Positions 13,371 to 22,041 of a DNA stretch of 41,288 bases are shown here, piece by piece; positions within the stretch are counted from its first letter, which is position 1, and each line of letters opens with the position of its first letter. The position numbers were made by a program, and so were the translations under genes. The stretch is from Planctomycetota bacterium (GTDB lineage Bacteria > Planctomycetota > Phycisphaerae > Sedimentisphaerales > Anaerobacaceae): NCBI GenBank assembly GCA_023481165.1, contig JAMCWO010000337.1:1-41288 (forward strand), written 5' to 3'. Under the pieces are notes generated by a model. The model did not search any database. It was given only the letters and a program-made list of their open reading frames with translations, and was not told the origin of the DNA.

Positions 13371-15869
13371 ATGACAATACGTAACCGCTTGCTTGTTCTG
13401 CTGTTGGCGATTGCCCTGACGCCCTTGATTGTGACGTCCGTGCTGCAACAAGTGTCGAACTGGATGGCCCGCAGTCGCCTGTCGTCCGCGACTCGGGAAA
13501 CACTCGAAAAGGCCGCCCAGCAGACGTTGCAGGAGCAATTGTACAGCCACGTGGAGATCCTGGAGCGGGAACGACGATTGACCGACGCGCTATTGAGACG
13601 CCAAGTACGCGAGGTAGAGTTGCGGCTGGCGCCTCTGACTGGGTTCCCAAACGCGACGAGTCGCGTTTGGGGTCCCACTCCACCGCCCGCGTCGGCCGAA
13701 TTGCCCGGTCGAATGGACCGTCCCCGTCTTCCGCCCGATCCGAACCGCCCAGGCCGACGCGATGATTCGGCCCCCCGGCCCCGTCCCGAGTTCGGCGAGC
13801 GGGGCGGGCGTCCGGAACCATTCGAGCGGAGGCGACCACGCTTCATGCCGGCGGTGGAGATGGCTCTGATCGACTACCAGTTCGGGTTGGATCCCAATCT
13901 CGCCAATCCATCCACGCCGCACCATCCCTATCTCTCCGAGCCCTTGGATCCCAACGCACAGCGTCCGGCCGTCAATTACCGCGCGCAAAGCTGCTTTGTT
14001 GTGCGGGACAGCAATGAAACCTGGACCAAACCGGCGCTGGAGGCGCTGGCGACGCTGACGCCCGTGTATGAGGAGACTTGCATGCACGGGCCGCGCGGAA
14101 TCCTATGGCTCCATACCAGCTTGGAGATCGGCGTGCATACGACGTATCCCGGGGGCGTGGGGCCTCGGGAGCCTTCCCGCTACGACCCGCGGCGGGCTGA
14201 GTGGTATCACCGGGCCCAACTCGCGTTTGCAGCGGCCCGCGGGCAGTTGCCCAGCGGCCCTCCGCCGGAACCGGGCCCCGGTCCTCGTTCCGGACCGGGC
14301 GGTCCGCCTCCTGGTGCCGGGCGGTCCGATCCTCGCAAAGCCCAAGCCTACTTCCGGGTGCGGGTCGGCGCGGAGGCTACCCAGGGAGCTCCATCTTTGG
14401 ACCCCTTCACCGATCAGGTGGTTGTTGTCCGGTCGACGCCCGTGCGGTATGCGGACGGCTCGTTCGCGGGAGTGACCGCGCTGGCCCGAACGATACCGGA
14501 GATCTTCGCGAGCATGCGGCTGCCCGAGCGCTGGGGTACGGGGATCGAGCGGATGTTGGTTCTGGTCGATCCGAACGCGCCGTCGGGACCCGGTGTCCAG
14601 GTGCTGCTCCATGATGGCCTTGGCCAGGATCGTGGTCCTCGACGTTCTCGGCGGCTGGGTTCGATGGCGGGTCTGCGTTCGCAGGACACCCGGGTGCTTG
14701 GCGGTGTCGTGGACGATGTCGTCAAGGGCGTGGCCGGCGTACGGAAGATGGAATACCAGGGCAAGATGTGCCTGTGGGCCTATCAGCCGCTGGATATCCC
14801 GCAGGTGGCGGCGCTGCTGATCGTGCCCTATGACCGGGTGGTGGAACTGGCCCAGACCATGGAACAATCCTTGCTCAAGGAGAGTCTGTTCTGGCTCCAG
14901 GGCACGACGATGATCCTGCTCGCGGCGGGAGTGGGGGCCGTTGTGCTGGCGGCGCTGAAAGCGCGGAACCTGACGAACCCCATCCACAGCCTGATCGAGG
15001 CCGGCAAGAAGCTGGGCAACGGCGACTACGATGCCCGCGTCGAGATCGGCACGGGCGATGAGCTGGAGCATCTGGGACGGGTCTTCAATGAGACCGGGCC
15101 GAAACTGCGGGACTTGCAGAGAATGAAGCAGTCCCTGGGGCTGGCCGCCGCCATTCAGCACAGCCTGTTGCCCGAGCAAACCCCGGCGTTGGAGCACTTC
15201 GATGTCGCCGGGCGCTGCGTCTACTGCGATGAAACCGGCGGTGACTACTACGACTTCGTGGCGTTCGATCACGAGGGTCGTCGCACCCTCGCTCTGATCG
15301 TGGGCGACGTCAGCGGCCACGGCATCGGAGCCGCATTGGTGATGGCCGCCACCCGCGGCATGCTGCACGTGGAGGCACCCCATTGCCGGAGCGACGTGGG
15401 CGAGCTTCTGAGACGTCTGAACCGGCAACTGGCGGCGGATGCCAAAGAAGGCACCTTCGTGACGCTCTTCTGTGGCATGCTGGACGACCGAGCCCGATCC
15501 GTCGTGTGGGCCTCCGCGGGGCACGAGCCGGCACTTTGGCGTCACGCCGGCACAGGGGTTGTCGAGGAACTGGCCAATACAGGTCTGCCCCTGGGGGTTC
15601 TGAATGATGCGGCCTATGAACAGGCGGGTCCTGTGGTTCTAGCACCGGGCGACATTCTTATTATGGGCACGGACGGCATTTGCGAGGCACGCGATTCCCA
15701 CGATGAGTTCTTCGGCACGGAGCGCTTGCGGAACCTCATGGAGCGTGGTGCCGGATTGACGGCCAGCCAAATGTGCGATTTGATCATTGACGAGGTGACG
15801 AAGTTCATCCATCCGGCCGCACGCACCGACGACGTGACTCTGATCGTGGTCAAGGCCAAAGAAGGATGA
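13371..15869 (+). CDS. membrane sensor PP2C phosphatase (RsbU/SpoIIE type) with HAMP domain
   Basis: 832 aa. An N-terminal membrane helix (LLVLLLAIALTPLIVTS) is followed by a large extracytoplasmic sensor region of roughly 480 residues with two proline/arginine/glycine-rich inserts. A second helix (TTMILLAAGVGAVVLAALKA) leads to a HAMP segment (NPIHSLIEAGKKLGNGDYDARVEI) and a C-terminal SpoIIE-type PPM phosphatase. Metal-binding aspartates are visible in DETGGDYYDF, VGDVSGHG, MGTDGICEARD and RTDDVTLIV. Such proteins dephosphorylate anti-sigma-factor antagonists in partner-switching. No STAS or RsbW-like gene is adjacent. ATG 13371 overlaps no other frame; an upstream TTG is less likely. Confidence 0.9.
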   Translation: MTIRNRLLVLLLAIALTPLIVTSVLQQVSNWMARSRLSSATRETLEKAAQQTLQEQLYSHVEILERERRLTDALLRRQVREVELRLAPLTGFPNATSRVWGPTPPPASAELPGRMDRPRLPPDPNRPGRRDDSAPRPRPEFGERGGRPEPFERRRPRFMPAVEMALIDYQFGLDPNLANPSTPHHPYLSEPLDPNAQRPAVNYRAQSCFVVRDSNETWTKPALEALATLTPVYEETCMHGPRGILWLHTSLEIGVHTTYPGGVGPREPSRYDPRRAEWYHRAQLAFAAARGQLPSGPPPEPGPGPRSGPGGPPPGAGRSDPRKAQAYFRVRVGAEATQGAPSLDPFTDQVVVVRSTPVRYADGSFAGVTALARTIPEIFASMRLPERWGTGIERMLVLVDPNAPSGPGVQVLLHDGLGQDRGPRRSRRLGSMAGLRSQDTRVLGGVVDDVVKGVAGVRKMEYQGKMCLWAYQPLDIPQVAALLIVPYDRVVELAQTMEQSLLKESLFWLQGTTMILLAAGVGAVVLAALKARNLTNPIHSLIEAGKKLGNGDYDARVEIGTGDELEHLGRVFNETGPKLRDLQRMKQSLGLAAAIQHSLLPEQTPALEHFDVAGRCVYCDETGGDYYDFVAFDHEGRRTLALIVGDVSGHGIGAALVMAATRGMLHVEAPHCRSDVGELLRRLNRQLAADAKEGTFVTLFCGMLDDRARSVVWASAGHEPALWRHAGTGVVEELANTGLPLGVLNDAAYEQAGPVVLAPGDILIMGTDGICEARDSHDEFFGTERLRNLMERGAGLTASQMCDLIIDEVTKFIHPAARTDDVTLIVVKAKEG

Positions 15870-16100
15870 ATCCTTAGACGGCCGCCGGCTAGATTGAAGG
15901 CCACGAGTCCTGTGATGTTTGGTCTTGCCGGCACGACCTGTCGGCGGTCTATCTCAAGCTTCCTCCGGGGGTTGGGGTGGTATCTCCTTGACGTCTGACA
16001 CGCCCGATTTGAGAGGAATAGCCGTGGTCTGCGAGGGCAGGCCGAGGACCAGGGTGTGGATAAAAAGCGACTCAAATAGGACCTGTGTGTTGGCGGGATA

Positions 16101-17318
16101 TCAAGCGTTTGGCACCAGAGGATAGTGGACCTTGAAAGTCGTGCCCTGTTCGGGGGTACTGGTGAAAGAGACGTGGCCGTGGAGGTAGCGCTCCGTCAGC
16201 AGCTTGATGCTGTAGGTGCCCAGGCCCCGGCCCGTCCCTTTGGTGGAGAAGGATCGTTGGAAGACCTGGAGTTGGACCGCCCGCGGCATGGCACCGGGAT
16301 TGTGGACCCAGAGCTCGATGCCCTCGCCCGGCCGGGGGGAGCAGCCGACGGTGACCGTCTGGCCCGCACGGCAAGCCTCCAGAGCATTCTTGATCAGATT
16401 ACCTAGGACGCGCGACAGCAGCATCCGGTCGCTGGTCACGGCAATGTCTTCGGCGTCGGGGTCGATGCGCAGGTGCCGCTCGTGCGAGACCGGATGGCGC
16501 CTGTAGAGCTCGACCGCCTCCTGCAGCAGTTGCCGCGTGCCGAGTCGCTCCGGCGTCAGGACCAGCTCGCCGCTCTCGGCCCGAACCAGGGTCCGCTGGC
16601 CGTCGATCTCGTCCAGCAACTCCCGGCTGAGTTGACCGAGGGCCGCCTGGAATTCCCGGCTTTTGTCGGGGGTTCCTCTTTCCAGCAGTTCGGTGTACCA
16701 CTTCAGGCCGGAGGCCACGTTGCCGATGTCGTGCAGGAAGATGCGTTCGAGCGCCTGCCGGCGCTTCTCGTGGCTGATGTCCAACGCCGCGAAGACGGTG
16801 AACGGCTCGCCGTCCAGCGCCAGGGGCGTGGTCCAGACCCGCAGGTCCAACGCGTCTCCGTTGGCCCGTGTGATTCGACATTCCTCGACGCGGGCGCTGC
16901 CGTGCAGGCCGCTGAGCATCGCGTTTACAGCCCCGCAGAAGGTGCACGACTCCGTGGTGCCGCAGCCCTCATCCGTCTCGAAAGCGTGCACGCAGCCGAG
17001 AACTTCGCCGGGTCGCCGCCCGAGAACGCCAGCCTGCCGCTGCTCCGGGGGTAGAAGGTCCAAGAGCCGCTTGTTGGCGAAGACGATCTGGCGGTGAGTG
17101 TTGATCACCATCAGCATGCAGGGCACGACGTCGGGCAGAACACCGAGCAGCTTCTGACCGGCGATGAGTTGGCTTTGCCGACCGATATCTTGCGGCGCAG
17201 CTCGCTCGGCCGAAGCGAATAGCGCCGATGTCGTTTTTGCTGCCGCTTGGTCCATCTCTGCCAAGACCATTGCCCCATACCCAAAACCGAGGGTTCCAAC
17301 CGTGGATCCCGCTCGCAT
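16101..17318 (-). CDS. PAS-domain sensor histidine kinase with a cysteine cluster
   Basis: 405 aa, soluble. A PAS domain (about 55-185) carries C109, C119, C125 and C128 in a C-(9)-GCG-(4)-C-x2-C arrangement. This is followed by the phospho-acceptor H196 in FLHDIGNVASGLKWYTELL and a HATPase_c domain (NLIKNALEA, GAMPRAVQLQVFQRSFSTKGTGRGLGTYSIKLL). The catalytic domain ends with GTTFKVHYPL. The cysteine pattern suggests redox, metal or cofactor sensing, which is inference. No response regulator is next to it. The start is unsure: M17 (17270) and M22 (17255) are alternatives and none has a strong ribosome binding site. It converges with the phosphatase gene at 15869. Confidence 0.85.
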   Translation of the reverse strand: MRAGSTVGTLGFGYGAMVLAEMDQAAAKTTSALFASAERAAPQDIGRQSQLIAGQKLLGVLPDVVPCMLMVINTHRQIVFANKRLLDLLPPEQRQAGVLGRRPGEVLGCVHAFETDEGCGTTESCTFCGAVNAMLSGLHGSARVEECRITRANGDALDLRVWTTPLALDGEPFTVFAALDISHEKRRQALERIFLHDIGNVASGLKWYTELLERGTPDKSREFQAALGQLSRELLDEIDGQRTLVRAESGELVLTPERLGTRQLLQEAVELYRRHPVSHERHLRIDPDAEDIAVTSDRMLLSRVLGNLIKNALEACRAGQTVTVGCSPRPGEGIELWVHNPGAMPRAVQLQVFQRSFSTKGTGRGLGTYSIKLLTERYLHGHVSFTSTPEQGTTFKVHYPLVPNA

Positions 17319-17398
17319 GGCATCATTATGGCGGCTTGGCCCAAGGAACGCAACGACAAACCGTGCACGAACAAGGCGACGGAAGCTCGAAGAGTTCC

Positions 17399-17746
17399 CT
17401 ATGAAGAGGCCAGGGCCGGCTGCAGGGCGTCGATCTTGGCGGCCATGATGAAGTCGTTCTCATGCAGGCCGTTGATCTTGTGAGTCCACAGTTGAATCTT
17501 CACCTTGCCGTAGCCCAGGTAGATATCGGGATGATGGCCCTGCTCCTCGGCCAACTCGCCGACCTCATTGACGAAATCGAGGGCTTGGCGGAAGTCATCG
17601 AACTTGAATTCTCGCTCCAGATGGTGTTCCTCTGCCACGTACCATTCCGGCGTCAGCTCTTTGGAAAGCCTTCTGATATCTTCGCCCTTGAGCGGCTCAG
17701 CGCCTTTCTCACATGGCACACATTGTTTATCTGCTAATCCAGCCAT
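17399..17746 (-). CDS. phhB: pterin-4a-carbinolamine dehydratase (DCoH/PhhB family)
   Basis: 115 aa, the usual length. It has the family core LEREFKFDDFRQALDFVNEVGELAEEQGHHPDIYLGYGKVKIQLWTH, with the conserved HHP pair and the THKINGL-ENDF-MAAKID end. The enzyme dehydrates 4a-hydroxytetrahydropterin, normally with an aromatic amino acid hydroxylase; no hydroxylase is nearby. Bacterial members also occur in molybdopterin or other pterin contexts. GAGGAG lies 8 bp upstream of ATG 17746, so I prefer this start over the one five codons earlier. Adjacent cysteines near the N-terminus (CVPCEKG) are typical of many bacterial copies. Confidence 0.9.
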   Translation of the reverse strand: MAGLADKQCVPCEKGAEPLKGEDIRRLSKELTPEWYVAEEHHLEREFKFDDFRQALDFVNEVGELAEEQGHHPDIYLGYGKVKIQLWTHKINGLHENDFIMAAKIDALQPALASS

Positions 17747-17894
17747 CGGTCTGCTCCTCAACCGCAGGTTTTCATTTCATTGCCACTGTAGGCATTACGC
17801 TGCGCCAAAAAGGGAGAGAACTGGGCAAATTTCCCGTTCCGGCCCGTCCAATCCCCTACGCCTACCCCGCGCGGGGGCCTGCGATTGGCCGTTT

Positions 17895-19211
17895 CTATTC
17901 GGGGCGTTTGTCCACGACGCGCGGCGTGCCTTCGGGCAGCGACTGCAATGACTTGGGCTCTACCAGCGTGACCTTGGGGTCGATGTCGAGGCTGGCTTTG
18001 AGGCGCTTGGCGGCCTGCTGCCGCAGGGTCTCGATGGTCTTGACCTCATCGAGGAAGGGGATCTTGTCCGAGATTTCAACCTTCACCTCGATGGTCTCGA
18101 CGCCGCGATCTTGGTCAAGCAAGATCTGGAAGTAGGAGCTGACGCCGTCAATGCCGGCGAGGATCTCTTCGATCTGCGAGGGGAAGAAACCCACGCCCTG
18201 AACGAGAATCAGGTCATCGGTCCGGCCCATGACGCGGGCCATGCGGACGAAGGTTCGTCCGCACGGGCAGGGGGCCGGATCGAGCCGCGTCACGTCGCCC
18301 GTCCGGTAGCGGATCAGCGGAAAGCCCTCTTTGGTGATTGTCGTCAGGACCAGTTCGCCCTCCTCGCCGGAGCCGACCGGCTCCAGGGTCGTCGGGTTGA
18401 TGACCTCCACGATGAAGTGATCTTCGTTGATATGCAGGCCCTCGTGCAGGCGGCACTCGCCGGCGACGCCCGGGCCCATGACCTCGGTCGGGCCGTAGGT
18501 GTCCGTCGAGACGATCCGCAACTGCTGCTCCACCTGCCGGCGGAGGGAATCGCTCCAGCGTTCGCCGCCGAAAAGGCCCAGCCGCAGGTGCAGCCGCTCC
18601 AGGTGAACCTGGGCCTCATCGAGACTGGCCGCGACGGTCAGGGCGTGGCTCGGCGTCGAGATCAGGACTGTCGTCTTGAAGTCCCGCATGACAATGATCT
18701 GCTTGGCGACGCTGGTCGCCAGCGAGGCCGGGATAACTGAGGCCCCGACGCGCTCCGCGCCCTGGTGAAAGCCGAACCCATCGGCAAAGAGGCTGTAGTG
18801 CAGGGCGATCTGGACGACATCATGCTCCGTCACGCCAGCGGCTGCCAGCAGGCGCGCAGCGCACTCCCGCCAGTTCCTGAGGTCATTCTGTGTGTAGCCG
18901 ACGACGACGGGCTTGCCCGTGGTCCCGGAAGTCGTGTGGATACGAACGATGTCGCGCAAGGGGACGGCGAACATGTCATAAGGATAGCTCTTTTGCAGGT
19001 CCTCCTTCGTGGTGAAGGGCAGGCCCCGCAGGGACTGCAGGTCCTTGATCTTCTCCAGATTGACCTTGGGAACTGGCAACGCCGTGCGGTAGAAGGCCAC
19101 ACTGCGATAGACCCGGTTGAGCGTGGCTTGCAGCCGCTCGATCTGAAGCTGCTGCAACTCCTCCCGGTCGATCATTTCACACTTCGGATTGTACGGTAGC
19201 ACCTGGGTCAT
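17895..19211 (-). CDS. paaK: phenylacetate-CoA ligase family protein
   Basis: 438 aa. An AMP-forming acyl-CoA ligase with the ATP loop HTTSGTTGKP (92-101), YGPTE in the adenylate pocket, RYRTGD, and a CxCGRT motif typical of PaaK. It would activate phenylacetate or a related aryl or indolyl acid to its CoA thioester. It is transcribed in the same direction as the Liv transporter genes about 220 bp upstream, a pairing often seen in anaerobes that import and activate amino-acid-derived acids. GAGGGAGACATCC before ATG 19211 gives the start. Substrate specificity cannot be read from sequence alone. Confidence 0.92.
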   Translation of the reverse strand: MTQVLPYNPKCEMIDREELQQLQIERLQATLNRVYRSVAFYRTALPVPKVNLEKIKDLQSLRGLPFTTKEDLQKSYPYDMFAVPLRDIVRIHTTSGTTGKPVVVGYTQNDLRNWRECAARLLAAAGVTEHDVVQIALHYSLFADGFGFHQGAERVGASVIPASLATSVAKQIIVMRDFKTTVLISTPSHALTVAASLDEAQVHLERLHLRLGLFGGERWSDSLRRQVEQQLRIVSTDTYGPTEVMGPGVAGECRLHEGLHINEDHFIVEVINPTTLEPVGSGEEGELVLTTITKEGFPLIRYRTGDVTRLDPAPCPCGRTFVRMARVMGRTDDLILVQGVGFFPSQIEEILAGIDGVSSYFQILLDQDRGVETIEVKVEISDKIPFLDEVKTIETLRQQAAKRLKASLDIDPKVTLVEPKSLQSLPEGTPRVVDKRPE

Positions 19212-19246
19212 GGATGTCTCCCTCTCTCAAACCGGTCGACATTATT

Positions 19247-19363
19247 GTCATGCTGAACGGAGCGAAGCGCAGTGAAGCATCTGGGCTGGGGATTGGAAAC
19301 ATCCCGCACAAGATAGCTGACATCAGATCCTTGGGCCAGATCCTTCGCCTCGCTCAGGATGAC
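19247..19363. repeat. GTCATNCTGA-type dispersed inverted repeat
   Basis: The left arm begins GTCATGCTGAACGGAGCGAAG (19247-19267, without its downstream variable part) and ends with ATCTGG. The right arm (19336-19363) reads AGATCCTTCGCCTCGCTCAGGATGAC. The arms are imperfect complements. I recall this as a repeat widespread among unrelated environmental bacteria, read as VILSEAKDL on the minus strand. It sits between livF and paaK and could form an mRNA hairpin. Confidence 0.7.
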
Positions 19364-19430
19364 AGGCGAGCAACAGGCCCGGTGTTCCAGGACGTCGCTT
19401 GCCTGCAGCCGTAGGAATGGGTTCGTCCGG

Positions 19431-20198
19431 TCATTCGTCAATGGATCTATATTCCTTTCCGAGATACGCCCGCTGGACTTCAGGGCTGTCACACAGTTGT
19501 CGGGCGGTGCCCTGGAGGACGATCTGGCCGGTTTCCAGGACGTAGCCGCGATCGGCGACGGCCAACGCAGCGCGGGCGTTCTGCTCGACCAGAAGGATCG
19601 TCAGGCCGCGGCGCTTTAGGTTGACGATGGTCTTGTAGATCTCCTTCACGACCAGCGGGGCGACGCCCAGCGACGGCTCGTCCATCATCAAGAGTCGCGG
19701 GCGGGACATCAAGGCCCGGCCGATGGCCAGCATCTGCTGCTGGCCGCCGGAGAGCGTGCCGGCGAGTTGGCCCGATCGCTCCTTGAGAATGCCGAAAAGC
19801 TCGTACACTTGCTCCAGGGTTGACTCAATGCTCTGCTCGTTGTCGGCGTGATCAGGCCCTTTCCTCCAGGGGCGGAATGTCCGCGCCCGGCAGTAGGACC
19901 CGAGGAGCAGGTTCTCTTTGACGGTCAGGGTGCTGAAGATGTGCCGGCCTTCGGGAACAAGGCAGCAGCCGCGGGCCACAATGCGCTCCGCCGGCTCGTT
20001 GTGAATCCGGCGTTTGTCGAATTCGACTTCGCCGCAGCGGGCCTTCAGAATGCCGGCCATGGTTTTGAGCAGCGTGGTCTTACCCGCCCCGTTGGCCCCG
20101 ATCACGGTGACGACCTCGCCCGGCGCCACGTGCAGCGAGATCCCCTTGAGGACCCGCAGCTCCCCATAGCCGGCTTCGAGGTTCAGGATCTTAAGCAT
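19431..20198 (-). CDS. livF: branched-chain amino acid ABC transporter ATP-binding protein
   Basis: 255 aa. It has Walker A GANGAGKTT, the signature LSGGQQQ, and Walker B LLMMDEPSLGVAP, with the LivF-specific pattern VPEGRHIFSTLTVKENLLLG. It energises import of branched-chain or related amino acids with LivG, LivH, LivM and LivJ. ATG 20198 overlaps the end of livG by 8 bp, which implies translational coupling; longer upstream starts would sit inside livG. An insertion of about 12 residues (ARTFRPWRKGPDHADN) lengthens the helical domain compared with typical LivF. Confidence 0.95.
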   Translation of the reverse strand: MLKILNLEAGYGELRVLKGISLHVAPGEVVTVIGANGAGKTTLLKTMAGILKARCGEVEFDKRRIHNEPAERIVARGCCLVPEGRHIFSTLTVKENLLLGSYCRARTFRPWRKGPDHADNEQSIESTLEQVYELFGILKERSGQLAGTLSGGQQQMLAIGRALMSRPRLLMMDEPSLGVAPLVVKEIYKTIVNLKRRGLTILLVEQNARAALAVADRGYVLETGQIVLQGTARQLCDSPEVQRAYLGKEYRSIDE

Positions 20199-20961
20199 GC
20201 TCGTCCCCCAGGTAGACCCGGATGACCTCGGGATTGCGCTGGATCGCCGCGGGCGGGCCTTCCGCGATCTTGTGGCCTTGATCCAGGACCACCACCTCAT
20301 CCGAGATGTTCATCACCAGGGACATGTCGTGCTCGACGACCAGGCACGTGATGCCCGTGTCGCGAATCTTCAGAATGAGCTGCGAAAGCTGCTGGGTCTC
20401 ATAGATGTTGAGTCCCGCCGCCGGCTCATCGAGCAATAGCAGGGATGGCTCGGTGGCCAGGGCCCGGGCGAACTCCACCAGGCGCTGGCGGCCGAAGGGC
20501 AGGTTGCAGGCGGTCTCGTTCGTATGGGCGGTCAAACCCAACTCCTCGAGAATGGCCCGGGCCTTCGCCTCGGTCTGACGCTGCTCCCGCCAAGTCCACG
20601 GTGCGTTGAACATGCCCGCGAGAAAACCGGACCGCGTCCGCGTGTGCCGGCCCATCATGACGTTCTCCAGGACCGTCATGTGCGGAAAGAGCTTGGTCGT
20701 CTGGAAGGTCCGCGCGATTCCCAGGGCGGCCACGGCGTGAGGCTTATGGCCCGTAATCGGCTGACCGCGGAAGATGACCTGGCCCTGATGCGGCGTGAGC
20801 GTCCCGGCGATCAGGTTAAAGAGCGTGGTCTTGCCCGCCCCGTTCGGGCCGATTACCGCCTTGATCGCGCCGGTCGGCACGTGAAAGCTCACGTCCTTCA
20901 CGGCATGCACGCCGCCGAAGGAGCGGTGCAGGTTCCTTGTCGATAGCAGGGCCTTATCCAT
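20191..20961 (-). CDS. livG: branched-chain amino acid ABC transporter ATP-binding protein
   Basis: 256 aa. Walker A GPNGAGKTT, Walker B LLLLDEPAAGLN, and the LivG-type long linker GMFNAPWTWREQRQTEAKARAILEELGL. The C-signature reads LPFGRQRLVEFARAL, where LPYGxQR is usual. It pairs with LivF as the second ATPase. It starts 12 bp after livM and overlaps livF, within a tight minus-strand operon. Confidence 0.95.
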   Translation of the reverse strand: MDKALLSTRNLHRSFGGVHAVKDVSFHVPTGAIKAVIGPNGAGKTTLFNLIAGTLTPHQGQVIFRGQPITGHKPHAVAALGIARTFQTTKLFPHMTVLENVMMGRHTRTRSGFLAGMFNAPWTWREQRQTEAKARAILEELGLTAHTNETACNLPFGRQRLVEFARALATEPSLLLLDEPAAGLNIYETQQLSQLILKIRDTGITCLVVEHDMSLVMNISDEVVVLDQGHKIAEGPPAAIQRNPEVIRVYLGDEHA

Positions 20962-20973
20962 AGCGCCTCTTCT

Positions 20974-22041
20974 TTAAGCGTGCGACCTCCGGGACACGAG
21001 GGAGCCCAGCGCTCGCAGACGCGGCACACGCAGCAGGCCCTGGGGCGCGAAGATCATCATCATAATCAGGATAGCGCCGAAGACGGTGTCGTCGAAGGAG
21101 CCGAAGACGCCGCGCAGCGAGAGAAAGTTCAGGAGGATGCCCATGACCATCGCGCCCCAGAGGTTGGCCATGCCACCGACCGCGACGATGGCGACGTATC
21201 GCACGGACTTCATGACGGTCGCCTCGGCCGGCCCGATACTGCCACTGTAATGGGTCAGCAGCGCCCCGCCCATCGCCGCGAAGATCGCGCTGAGGACGAA
21301 CACCGCGAGCTTGTAGCGGTAGGTATTGACGCCGAGCGAGTGGGCGGCCTCTTCGTTCTCGTGGATCGAGCGCAGGGCCCGGCCGACCCGCGAGTGGACC
21401 AGATTCAGGGCCAGCACCATCGCGATCAGCACGACGACCCAGGCGAGGTAGTAGTTCTGGATGCGGAACGGGGCTCTGCCATTGACCTGAAGGCTGCCGA
21501 GCAGGTGGAAGGGAGGCACGTTCGAGATGCCGTCGGCCCGGCCCAGGACCGGCGTGCCCAGGGCGATGCGGTAGACGATCAGACCGAAGCCGAGCGTGGC
21601 CATCGCCAGGTAGTGGCCCTTGAGCCGGATCACCGAGGCCCCGATCACCAGGGCGATCAGGCCCGTCAGCAGCAGCGCGGACCCGAAGGCCGCCCACGGC
21701 GTGAAGGACAGGATGTCCGTACCGTAGAGGTCCTTCCATTGCATCGTCAGCCCGAGCGCGCGGCACAGCGAAACGAAAGGCGCATCGGCGTAGGGGCGCA
21801 GGTTGTACGTGGTCAGGACCGCCGCGGTGTAGCCGCCGATCGCGAAGAAGCCCGCGTGGCCCAGCGACGCCTGGCCCGCATAGCCCATGAGCAGGCACAG
21901 TCCGATCACGACTAGGGCATAATAGGCCGACATCGTGATCTGCGTCATGTAGTAGGTGGCGTCGGCATACGCCAGCGCCAGGTGCAGCAGGACGATCAGC
22001 ACCGCCGTGGCGAGCACCGGGTAATAGATCCGCAGCCGCAT
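20974..22041 (-). CDS. livM: branched-chain amino acid ABC transporter permease
   Basis: 355 aa and strongly hydrophobic, with about ten membrane segments. It has the LivM landmarks GYAGQASLGHAGFFAIGGYT near the N-terminus and RVGRALRSIHENEEAAHSLGVNTYRYKL in the cytoplasmic coupling loop. ATG 22041 shares its A with the livH stop (TGATG), so coupling is likely; a GTG one codon earlier is less likely. It forms the channel with LivH. Confidence 0.95.
   Translation of the reverse strand: MRLRIYYPVLATAVLIVLLHLALAYADATYYMTQITMSAYYALVVIGLCLLMGYAGQASLGHAGFFAIGGYTAAVLTTYNLRPYADAPFVSLCRALGLTMQWKDLYGTDILSFTPWAAFGSALLLTGLIALVIGASVIRLKGHYLAMATLGFGLIVYRIALGTPVLGRADGISNVPPFHLLGSLQVNGRAPFRIQNYYLAWVVVLIAMVLALNLVHSRVGRALRSIHENEEAAHSLGVNTYRYKLAVFVLSAIFAAMGGALLTHYSGSIGPAEATVMKSVRYVAIVAVGGMANLWGAMVMGILLNFLSLRGVFGSFDDTVFGAILIMMMIFAPQGLLRVPRLRALGSLVSRRSHA

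Noticed and set aside
14103-15545. Long minus-strand ORF opposite the phosphatase gene
   Set aside because: A shadow of the GC-rich phosphatase gene, which carries intact PPM motifs.
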